DNA of 5,311 nucleotides from Candidatus Bathyarchaeota archaeon (GTDB lineage Archaea; Thermoproteota; Bathyarchaeia; TCS64): positions 1 through 5,311 of the forward strand of contig VGJH01000099.1 in the NCBI GenBank assembly GCA_016867505.1, given 5' to 3'. Shown in pieces: positions 1 to 5,118 of this stretch. Both the position numbers and the translations under genes were made by a program. Within the stretch, counting starts at the first letter, position 1; each line of letters starts with the position of its first letter. The notes under the pieces were generated by a model. It was not told the DNA's origin and did not search any database. It saw only the letters and a program-made list of their open reading frames with translations.

Positions 1-38
1 ATAAATCTTTTCAAGTCATTTAAAAATACCAAAAATCA

Positions 39-46
39 TTTTTTTT
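39..46 (+). terminator. Possible oligo-T terminator of an upstream gene
   Basis: A run of eight T residues lies near the left edge, and a run of A residues follows at 55-61, which would read as T on the other strand. Archaeal transcription commonly ends at such U-tracts without a strong hairpin. No gene end is visible in the window to tie it to, so this rests on base composition alone. Confidence 0.2.
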
Positions 47-122
47 ATTGTTAAGAAAAAAATCGATTATGTTTTAACAGTATAATATGTCATCTTTGGT
101 TTTTCAATTTAAACAGTATAGC

Positions 123-130
123 TTTAAAAT
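123..130 (+). promoter_or_regulatory. TATA-like box, candidate promoter of the LSm-L37e operon
   Basis: TTTAAAAT lies in the AT-rich leader about 75 nt before the LSm start. Transcription starting about 26 nt downstream would leave a leader of roughly 50 nt that carries the GGAG ribosome binding site at 191-194. Other AT-rich candidates exist upstream (for example TATAATAT near 81-88), so the choice is tentative. No other gene is visible in positions 1-203. Confidence 0.3.
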
Positions 131-203
131 ACAAACCTTTAATAGTCAAACTCGTTTATTCGATTAGAGCCTGTAAGGGAAAATACTTAAGGAGATCATT
201 AAT

Positions 204-434
204 TTGGCTGAAATGATTGAGCGAGTTCTTGAGAGAAGCCTTGGTAAAACAGTCCTAATTAAGGTTAGAGGAGGCAAAACTCTTAGAGGAACTCTTGAAG
301 GCTTTGACCAACATGTTAATCTTGTTTTAAAAGATGCTGAAAATGTCAGCGATAATATGAATTCAGAACATATTGGAACAATCGTCTTACGTGGCGATAA
401 TGTAATAATGATCTCACCACCGCCTGAGGATTGA
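204..434 (+). CDS. Archaeal Sm-like (LSm/SmAP) RNA-binding protein
   Basis: This 76-residue protein is a full-length archaeal Sm protein, expected to form a heptameric ring that binds U-rich RNA in the cytoplasm. The Sm1 motif covers about residues 12-45 and the Sm2 motif about residues 57-70 (I-x-x-x-V-L-R-G-D-N-V). His37, Asn39 and Arg63 match, in position and number, the uridine-binding residues known from the Archaeoglobus Sm1 ring. The start is TTG: GGAG at 191-194 is 9 nt before it, whereas the next ATG (213) would be 18 nt away. The stop codon overlaps the ribosome binding site of the following eL37 gene, so the two are almost surely co-transcribed and translationally linked. The family is certain; the RNA partners are unknown. 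Confidence 0.95.
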   Translation: MAEMIERVLERSLGKTVLIKVRGGKTLRGTLEGFDQHVNLVLKDAENVSDNMNSEHIGTIVLRGDNVIMISPPPED

Positions 435-444
435 GGAATAATAA

Positions 445-627
445 ATGCCCACTAAACATGCATTACATACTGGTAAACGGATCCATATTAGGTGTAGACG
501 TTGTGGAAGAAGAGCATACCACTTAAGACTAGCAAAATGTGCAGCTTGTGGCTTTGGAGAAACTAAGACTTTAAGACAATATAATTGGGGCAGAAAAGAT
601 CTCCAGAGAACTCGACGTCTAGTTTAA
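445..627 (+). CDS. rpl37e: 50S ribosomal protein eL37 (L37e)
   Basis: The 60-residue product is a compact zinc-ribbon ribosomal protein of the large subunit, which in structures lies buried in 23S rRNA. It is rich in Arg and Lys. It has the family zinc site C17-x2-C20 and C32-x2-C35 within the hallmark C-R-R-C-G-R-R and C-A-A-C-G segments, followed by the conserved Y-N-W-G-R-K stretch at about 46-51. The ATG at 445 is preceded by GAGG at 433-436, which overlaps the LSm stop codon. The 10-nt gap makes the pair one operon. Its N- and C-terminal tails are short but within the range seen for archaeal members, and nothing looks broken. Confidence 0.97.
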   Translation: MPTKHALHTGKRIHIRCRRCGRRAYHLRLAKCAACGFGETKTLRQYNWGRKDLQRTRRLV

Positions 628-649
628 TTTATTCAGAACATCTAAAATA

Positions 650-671
650 AATATAATTTTATATTAATTTT
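650..671 (+). terminator. Possible AT-rich hairpin plus T-tracts after rpl37e
   Basis: A perfect inverted repeat, AATATAA-TT-TTATATT at 650-665, is followed by TTTT at 668-671. It sits between the rpl37e stop and the tRNA promoter, where the operon should end. The stem is made only of A and T pairs and is weak, so the T-tracts may matter more than the hairpin. Nothing else is visible in 628-690. Confidence 0.3.
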
Positions 672-690
672 CTCATTAAATACTGGAACA

Positions 691-698
691 TTTAAAAA
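691..698 (+). promoter_or_regulatory. TATA-like box for tRNA-Leu
   Basis: TTTAAAAA, preceded by GGAACA as a weak BRE-like stretch, is centred about 28 nt before the first base of the mature tRNA. This is the usual spacing of an archaeal TATA box to the start of transcription. It supports independent transcription of the tRNA from the operon before it. Confidence 0.45.
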
Positions 699-722
699 AG
701 ATAAGGTTCGTCTATGAGGTGA

Positions 723-826
723 GCGGGGATACCCGAGACTGGCAAAGGGGCGAGACTTAAGATCGATCAGCTCGGGAAGAGATCTCGTAGCTCAGGCTTT
801 CGGGGGTTCAAGTCCCCCTCCCCGCA
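723..826 (+). tRNA. tRNA-Leu (anticodon UAA), intron-containing
   Basis: The acceptor arms GCGGGGA (723-729) and TCCCCGC (819-825) pair perfectly, followed by discriminator A826; CCA is not encoded. The D-stem is CCC (732-734) with GGG (747-749). The anticodon stem is CGAGA (751-755) with TCTCG (783-787), and the loop carries C32, U33, anticodon TAA at 758-760 and G37 at 761. A long variable arm (788-801, with AGC/GCT stem) makes it type II. The T-arm is GGGGG-TTCAAGT-CCCCC (802-818). Twenty extra bases between positions 37 and 38 (762-781) are explained as an intron, leaving an 84-nt mature tRNA. The long variable arm, A73 and UAA anticodon together indicate leucine rather than serine. Confidence 0.93.
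762..781 (+). other. tRNA intron (20 nt) at canonical position 37/38
   Basis: The insert lies exactly between G37 (761) and A38 (782). A bulge-helix-bulge fold can be drawn. The central helix is 756-758 with 777-779 plus an A759-G776 mismatch. Each splice site lies in a three-base AG|A bulge (760-762 and 780-782). The intron hairpin is 763-766 with 772-775 (one G-U pair) and a five-base loop. This is the form recognised by the archaeal splicing endonuclease, slightly relaxed by the mismatch. Exact boundaries are inferred from pairing only. Confidence 0.8.
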
Positions 827-834
827 TATTATTT
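827..834 (+). promoter_or_regulatory. Possible TATA box for a leaderless nuclease transcript
   Basis: The stretch TATTATTT begins directly after the tRNA discriminator base, centred about 26 nt before the TTG start at 856. No ribosome binding site precedes that start, so a leaderless transcript beginning at or near 856 would place the TATA box here. The same bases could instead serve as a weak T-tract terminator for the tRNA. Confidence 0.25.
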
Positions 835-846
835 TGTAAACAAAAT
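831..846. repeat. Inverted repeat between tRNA-Leu and the nuclease gene
   Basis: ATTTTGT-AA-ACAAAAT is a perfect 7-bp inverted repeat with a 2-bp centre. It lies 4 nt past the tRNA and 9 nt before the nuclease start. It could be an operator overlapping the nuclease promoter or a weak hairpin ending tRNA transcription. The sequence shows only the symmetry. Confidence 0.45.
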
Positions 847-855
847 GTTCATGAA

Positions 856-1620
856 TTGAAGATTACATTACCTCATGAAACATTGAGTACTTTACGGAAA
901 ATGGTTATTACAAATATTTTACGAGAAGCTAAGAGTGATAGAATATATATAGATAGTATTAAAAATAAGTTAAAGATTACTGAGGAGTTATTTAGGAAAA
1001 TTCTTGAAGAATTAGAGAATGAAAAATTAATTGAATTATACGATGATGAATTGAATATTTCTCTTATCCAAAAGATGGGATTATCTAAAGCTGCTTTAGA
1101 AGCAGGAGCAGATTTTGAAGCAGTTAGTCGAAGCCTTAGTTGGTTAGAGTTTGAAGAGTTTTCAGCTCTTCTTTTTGAAGAAAATGGTTTCAGAGTATTC
1201 AGGAGATTTAGATTCACTGCTGAATCGAGACGCTGGGAATTAGATCTAATAGCAATACGAAATCCGTACATAATTTGTGCTGAATGTAAACACTGGAAAA
1301 ATGGAATAGGAAACACGGTTGCACGGGGAATTATTGAGGATCATATAGAAAAAGTGAAAAAATTTACAAGCCATTTAAATAATTTAGCGAAACGTATTCA
1401 TCTCGAAGGATTAAAAAAAGCGTTAATTATCCCAATAACTATAACACTATCATCAACGCCAATGACTATGTACAGAATTGTACCATCAGTTTCTATCCTA
1501 GCCTTAAAGAGTTTTTTAAGTGAATTTGATGGCCAAATTGATAGCATTACATCCTATAAAGTTGATTTACCTCAACCTGAAATAAAATTCAAACAAAAAA
1601 AATTGAGAAAAGAGTATTAA
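856..1620 (+). CDS. Mrr-like PD-(D/E)xK nuclease family protein with probable winged-helix N-terminus
   Basis: The 254-residue protein appears to have two parts. Residues 1-75 are helix-rich and charged, like a winged-helix DNA-binding domain. Residues 94-200 resemble the Mrr-type restriction endonuclease fold: a helix with L-E-F-E-E-F (97-102), a strand ending in W-E-L-D130-L-I-A, then E143-C-K145, which together give the D...E-x-K metal-binding catalytic signature. The C-terminus is basic (F-K-Q-K-K-L-R-K). It would be a cytoplasmic nuclease acting on DNA, but its target, and whether it serves restriction, repair or something else, is not visible; no methyltransferase is nearby. The start is uncertain: TTG at 856 has no ribosome binding site and fits a leaderless transcript, while ATG at 901 is the next in-frame choice. 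Its stop overlaps that of the convergent amidohydrolase gene. Confidence 0.8.
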   Translation: MKITLPHETLSTLRKMVITNILREAKSDRIYIDSIKNKLKITEELFRKILEELENEKLIELYDDELNISLIQKMGLSKAALEAGADFEAVSRSLSWLEFEEFSALLFEENGFRVFRRFRFTAESRRWELDLIAIRNPYIICAECKHWKNGIGNTVARGIIEDHIEKVKKFTSHLNNLAKRIHLEGLKKALIIPITITLSSTPMTMYRIVPSVSILALKSFLSEFDGQIDSITSYKVDLPQPEIKFKQKKLRKEY

Positions 1621-2783
1621 CGACTATACACAAGTTCTCCATTTAGAATTACTTTTTCAACTTTAGTTTTTAGCTCTAAGGGATCTCCACTTAAAATTCT
1701 TATATCAGCGTCTTTTCCTTTTTCAAGACTGCCAACACGATCATTAACTCCTAAAATTTCAGCGGGGTTAATGGTTATGACTTTCAATGCTTCTTCATAT
1801 GGCAAGCCCTCACGGTGTGCTAGACCTGCAACAATGGGTAGATACTGAATTGTTGAACTGGTTGCGTCAGTTTGAATCGCAAATTTGACCCCTGCCTCAT
1901 AAAGTTTCACAGCCGTAGCAATGTTTAATTCACGCATCTCCCATTTTCCTCTTCCCATCATAGCTGGTCCAAAGGTTGCAGATATTCCTCTTTTAGCAAT
2001 ATATTCTGCAATTCTGTGACCCTCCGTTGCGTGTTCCCAACTCATTTTTAGCCCATACTCACCACATATTCGAATCGCCATGGCTATATCGTCTGCTCTA
2101 TGAGCGTGTGCACGCATAGGGATCTCCCCCTTTAATAAAGGAATTAGAGCTTCCAGTTTTGGATTATATTCAGGTAACTTTGTGGTATCATCTCCAGCTC
2201 GTTCTTTTTTATTCATGTAAATTTTTGTTCTTTCCAACCATTCCCGTAAAATCGCTGCAACACCCATTCTAGTTTGTGGAGTCTTTTTCTGATCACCATA
2301 AACTCGTCTTGGATTTTCTCCAAAGGCTGCCTTCATTCCGCTTGGTTCTTTAATAATCATATCAGTTACGACAACTTTAGGAGCTGTTTTTATTACGCAT
2401 CCAACTCCTCCTAAAACATTCGCGCTTCCAGGAAGAACTTGCACTGTTGTGATTCCGGTCTTTACAGCTGCAGTTAGACCCATCTCATCTGCATTTGCTT
2501 TAATACCATCAGAAGCCTTCATCTGAGGTGTAATAGGATCAACCGCTTCATTATAGTCAGCTCCTGCTTGACCCGCTAACTCCTCAGATATGCCTATATG
2601 ACAATGGGCATCGATTAGCCCCGGCATAACGATTTTACGATTAGCGTTGATCACTTTAGCATTATCAGGGATTTTTAAATCAGGTCCAATGGCCTTGATT
2701 TTACCATTATCAATGAGGATAACACCGCCATCGATTATCCCTTTAGTGATTGTGAGAAACTTTCCACCTTTAATGGCTAACAT
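1617..2783 (-). CDS. Amidohydrolase, imidazolonepropionase-like family
   Basis: The 388-residue protein is a metal-dependent amidohydrolase with the usual split beta-sandwich (about 1-53 and 350-388) around a TIM barrel. Visible metal and catalytic residues are H60-x-H62 in L-I-D-A-H-C-H, H226/H228 in R-A-H-A-H, H251 in W-E-H-A-T-E-G-H, and the catalytic D306 in I-Q-T-D. The segment S-G-M-K-A-A-F-G-E-N-P at about 148-158 and the end block I-T-I-N-P-A-E-I-L-G with G-S-L-E-K-G-K-D-A-D are typical of imidazolonepropionase-like members. No hut genes are present, so histidine breakdown is not implied; the substrate is probably a cyclic amide or a dipeptide-like bond, but is unknown. No signal peptide is seen. 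The ATG has GAGG (2791-2794) 7 nt upstream. It follows the AOR gene after 84 nt and may have its own promoter. Confidence 0.9.
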   Translation of the reverse strand: MLAIKGGKFLTITKGIIDGGVILIDNGKIKAIGPDLKIPDNAKVINANRKIVMPGLIDAHCHIGISEELAGQAGADYNEAVDPITPQMKASDGIKANADEMGLTAAVKTGITTVQVLPGSANVLGGVGCVIKTAPKVVVTDMIIKEPSGMKAAFGENPRRVYGDQKKTPQTRMGVAAILREWLERTKIYMNKKERAGDDTTKLPEYNPKLEALIPLLKGEIPMRAHAHRADDIAMAIRICGEYGLKMSWEHATEGHRIAEYIAKRGISATFGPAMMGRGKWEMRELNIATAVKLYEAGVKFAIQTDATSSTIQYLPIVAGLAHREGLPYEEALKVITINPAEILGVNDRVGSLEKGKDADIRILSGDPLELKTKVEKVILNGELVYSR

Positions 2784-2828
2784 AAATATTCCTCATGTAA
2801 AATCCGGTTAACAATATTTGAGTTTTCG

Positions 2829-2836
2829 TAAAAAAG
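2829..2836 (-). terminator. Possible oligo-T terminator after the AOR gene
   Basis: Six consecutive A on the + strand (2830-2835) read as T6 on the transcribed strand, about 33 nt past the AOR stop codon. It may end part of the AOR transcripts before the amidohydrolase gene. There is no GC-rich hairpin. Confidence 0.25.
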
Positions 2837-2838
2837 AG

Positions 2839-2850
2839 TGAATATATTCA
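2839..2850 (-). promoter_or_regulatory. 12-bp palindrome and TATA-like box upstream of the amidohydrolase
   Basis: TGAATATATTCA is a perfect palindrome with a TATATT core, centred about 62 nt before the amidohydrolase ATG. As a TATA box it would give a leader of about 35 nt that includes the GAGG site. As a palindrome it could also bind a dimeric regulator. A related palindrome precedes the AOR gene (4723-4734). Confidence 0.35.
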
Positions 2851-2867
2851 AAATATTATTATTATGT

Positions 2868-4691
2868 TTAGAGAATTTTATTCAATTCGAGGTATTCTTT
2901 CTCTAAACCTAATTTAATCATTGTTTCTTTAGTTGGAACCCCTTTGTTATTCCATCCACGCTTCGTATAATATTCTGTGAGCAGGTTATCGTATTTATTT
3001 AAGTCAAGATGTTTTCCAGTCAGAGGGCCTTTTGTTAAGGGCTCTTTAAACCACCTTGTTGGGGGATAATCCATTGAACGATTCCATTTACCTCCATATT
3101 CTCGTACCCAGAAAGCACGAATTAGAGAGTAAATTCGATCCCCTAGCACCCACATATCATTAAGAGAGTAGTCGACGCCAGTTGTAGCTTTAATGTACTT
3201 TGGGAACCACTCATTCTCAAAGCCTAATTCAATCCAAGGGAATCTACATGCAACTAGGCTTTCATACATTCCACCTCGAATTCTTTGGAATTCGATGACT
3301 TTGTCTGCTTTTGAAGGCCCATAATCTTCACGTGTTCCACTACTTATTTCCCAACTAATCACCCATGCATCTTTATGATGAGCACCAATGGGGCTGGTTC
3401 CAAAACTTAGGCTCATGCCAGGGCAGAGATGGCAATCATATGCACTGCACTCTAATCCTTTTACATGCATAGCAAAATCTGATGATCCTTTACCAATTTT
3501 TTCGGATGCAGCTTTAACTCCTAATCCAAAAAGAGCCCCTTCTCCTTTCATTTGAGCCATTTCATGTAAAAGTCTTTGTGCGCCATCAAAATCACCGAAA
3601 GTTAAATCAGAGTTAATTAACTTTTTCTCTGAGCATTCCATCGCGAAACCTAATGAGGATCCTGCAGAGATTGTATCTAATCCAAGCATGTCACATATAC
3701 GATTTAATGTAGCAACTTGTTTGAGGTCTCCAACCCCAATATTGCTGCCTAACATTACTACATTCTCGTAATCTAGTTCAGATTCTTCGCCATTGGTATC
3801 TAAAATTACATTGCCACAAATCATATTACAGTTTGGGCAACCACGTTGTTTTATGGTTTGTTTTTCCATAGTATTTCCATCGATCTCTTTACTACACTCG
3901 AAAATTCCTTCACTAAAATTATGTGTCGGTAAAGTTGATGCAGTCTGACACCACTCAACTGTCGCCATAGTGCCTTGTCTTTTCCAAAAACCATAATTAT
4001 CTCGTTTTTGAATGCTTGCATAACCTTCTTTTCCTAATTTACTTAAAGCCTCTTTATCAGCAACAGGGGGCTCCTTCGATCCATGGATAACAATTGCTTT
4101 AAGATTTTTACTTCCCATAACAGCACCCATGCCTGGGCGTCCACCAGCTCGTCCCTCTTGGCTAATTATTGTAGCAAAACGAGTCAAATTTTCACCACTT
4201 GGACCTATTGAAAGCACACCAATGGCAGCACCATATTTGTTCTTTAAAATTTTTTCAGTTTCATAACAATTTAAACCCCATAATTCTTTAGCATAAATTA
4301 GCTCGGTTGTTTCGTTGTCAATCAATAAATATGAGGGTTTATCGATTTTTCCTGTAAAAATTATTGCATCGTATCCTGCTTTTCTCAAATTGGGACCAGC
4401 TGCAGACCCTAAATTACCGTCACCATAACCACCAGTTAAGGGACTCTTAGCTGCTACAACTAATTTCCCACTATTTGGAATAGCATACCCAGAATATGGC
4501 CCCGTTAAAAACATTAACATATTATCAGGGCTTAATGGATCTGTACCGGAAGCAAGTTCATCCCACAATAATTTGATAGCAAACCCTCGTCCTCCAAGCC
4601 ATTTCTTAGCAAACTCCTCTGAATAATTCTGTTGAAAAATTTTTTTAGTAGTTAAATTTACACGGAGAAATCGTCCATTCCATCCTTTCAT
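2868..4691 (-). CDS. Aldehyde:ferredoxin oxidoreductase family protein (tungsten enzyme)
   Basis: From the ATG at 4691 this is a complete 607-residue AOR-family protein. Such enzymes oxidise aldehydes to acids with ferredoxin as acceptor, using a tungsten bis-pterin and one [4Fe-4S] cluster in the cytoplasm of anaerobes. The N-terminal AOR domain covers about 2-200 and includes the conserved G-A-V-M-G-S-K-N-L-K-A. Cluster ligands are C285-x2-C288-x3-C292 and C482. The first pterin motif D334-x-x-G-L-D339 is intact; the second is changed (E477-S-L-V-A-C482 instead of D-x-x-G-L-C). E309 and H438 align with active-site Glu and His of Pyrococcus AOR. A Cys-rich segment holds C415, C420 and C423. 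The ATG has AGGTG (4698-4702) 6 nt upstream; the GTG at 4700 lies inside that site and is rejected. The substrate is unknown; the neighbouring MoaD-like gene and second AOR support a tungsten-cofactor role. Confidence 0.93.
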   Translation of the reverse strand: MKGWNGRFLRVNLTTKKIFQQNYSEEFAKKWLGGRGFAIKLLWDELASGTDPLSPDNMLMFLTGPYSGYAIPNSGKLVVAAKSPLTGGYGDGNLGSAAGPNLRKAGYDAIIFTGKIDKPSYLLIDNETTELIYAKELWGLNCYETEKILKNKYGAAIGVLSIGPSGENLTRFATIISQEGRAGGRPGMGAVMGSKNLKAIVIHGSKEPPVADKEALSKLGKEGYASIQKRDNYGFWKRQGTMATVEWCQTASTLPTHNFSEGIFECSKEIDGNTMEKQTIKQRGCPNCNMICGNVILDTNGEESELDYENVVMLGSNIGVGDLKQVATLNRICDMLGLDTISAGSSLGFAMECSEKKLINSDLTFGDFDGAQRLLHEMAQMKGEGALFGLGVKAASEKIGKGSSDFAMHVKGLECSAYDCHLCPGMSLSFGTSPIGAHHKDAWVISWEISSGTREDYGPSKADKVIEFQRIRGGMYESLVACRFPWIELGFENEWFPKYIKATTGVDYSLNDMWVLGDRIYSLIRAFWVREYGGKWNRSMDYPPTRWFKEPLTKGPLTGKHLDLNKYDNLLTEYYTKRGWNNKGVPTKETMIKLGLEKEYLELNKIL

Positions 4692-4697
4692 TAATAA

Positions 4698-4702
4698 CAC
4701 CT
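4698..4702 (-). promoter_or_regulatory. Ribosome binding site deciding the AOR start
   Basis: AGGTG on the minus strand matches the archaeal anti-Shine-Dalgarno sequence and is 6 nt from the ATG at 4689-4691. It overlaps the alternative GTG (4698-4700), which would need an upstream site that is absent. Starting at this ATG also gives an N-terminus that lines up with that of Pyrococcus AOR as known from the family. Confidence 0.75.
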
Positions 4703-4722
4703 AACTAAAATATTATTAAATC

Positions 4723-4734
4723 AAGAATATTCTT
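4723..4734. repeat. 12-bp palindrome upstream of the AOR gene
   Basis: AAGAATATTCTT is a perfect palindrome centred about 38 nt before the AOR ATG, in the region where a promoter or operator would lie. It shares the GAATAT/ATATTC halves with the palindrome before the amidohydrolase. Its function is inferred from position only. Confidence 0.4.
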
Positions 4735-4780
4735 TTTGCTATCGAATAGGAAATTGAAGGTAATAATCGTAAATATTGTC

Positions 4781-4799
4781 GTTTTTATTGAATAAAAAC
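4781..4799. repeat. Perfect 9-bp inverted repeat abutting the MoaD-like stop codon
   Basis: GTTTTTATT-G-AATAAAAAC has two perfect 9-bp arms around one base and touches the TGA stop of the MoaD-like gene. Because of the single-base centre it would make a poor RNA hairpin, so a DNA-binding site is more likely than an RNA stem. The T5 run could still promote partial termination between the MoaD-like gene and the AOR gene. Confidence 0.5.
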
Positions 4800-5075
4800 T
4801 CAGCCACCAGTTGTAGGTTGCATAATGATTAACTCATCTCCATCGTTTAAAATTGTTTTTAAACCTTCAAGAAACTCAATATTTTTACCATTAACCAAGA
4901 AACCAAGATCTTTTCCATCAATCCTAAAAGTTCCAAGATACCCACGACGTTGCCCTGATAATGCAGAAATTTTTTCAATAATTTCATAAACAGAAATTTT
5001 ATCTATTATTTCAAAATCATACCTTTTTCCTATATCATCACTGATATCACCAAAAACGCGTACCAGAATTTTCAT
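4800..5075 (-). CDS. MoaD/ThiS-family sulfur-carrier protein
   Basis: The 91-residue protein has the beta-grasp pattern of MoaD/ThiS: an N-terminal strand M-K-I-L-V-R-V-F-G, a helix at about 28-40, then F-L-V-N-G-K (59-64), the L-x-D-G-D-E-L segment (76-82) and the flexible end Q-P-T-T-G-G. The exposed C-terminal Gly-Gly is what is adenylated and thiocarboxylated in this family, and the protein then gives sulfur to the dithiolene of the pyranopterin cofactor. It lies between two AOR-family genes on the same strand (42 nt after the upstream AOR, 108 nt before the downstream one), so a role in tungstopterin synthesis for these enzymes is likely. A role as a ubiquitin-like protein modifier (SAMP) is an alternative because those also end in Gly-Gly. 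No clear ribosome binding site precedes the ATG; coupling to the upstream gene or a weak site is possible. Confidence 0.88.
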   Translation of the reverse strand: MKILVRVFGDISDDIGKRYDFEIIDKISVYEIIEKISALSGQRRGYLGTFRIDGKDLGFLVNGKNIEFLEGLKTILNDGDELIIMQPTTGG

Positions 5076-5118
5076 TAAAATATGTATAGAATTAATAAAA
5101 ATAAAGGTAGTGAAAATT

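Noticed and set aside
361..641. Exact 11-mer ATTCAGAACAT at 361-371 and 631-641
   Set aside because: One copy is inside the LSm coding region and the other after rpl37e; there is no further similarity around them, so chance is the simplest explanation.
716..722. GAGGTGA, a strong ribosome-binding-like sequence
   Set aside because: It directly precedes the tRNA, and no start codon with an open frame follows at a usable distance.
782..826. tRNA 3' end as an attachment site of an integrated element
   Set aside because: No second copy of the tRNA 3' end occurs in the window and no integrase gene is seen; the nuclease alone is not enough evidence.
873..1316. A 147-codon open frame on the minus strand inside the nuclease gene
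   Set aside because: It is antisense to a well-supported gene, its translation is low in complexity (rich in Ser, Asn, Leu, Ile) with no recognisable domain, and it has no convincing start context.
4692..4700. GTG at 4700 as the AOR start (three extra residues)
   Set aside because: The GTG is part of the AGGTG ribosome binding site for the ATG at 4691, and the family N-terminus fits the ATG.
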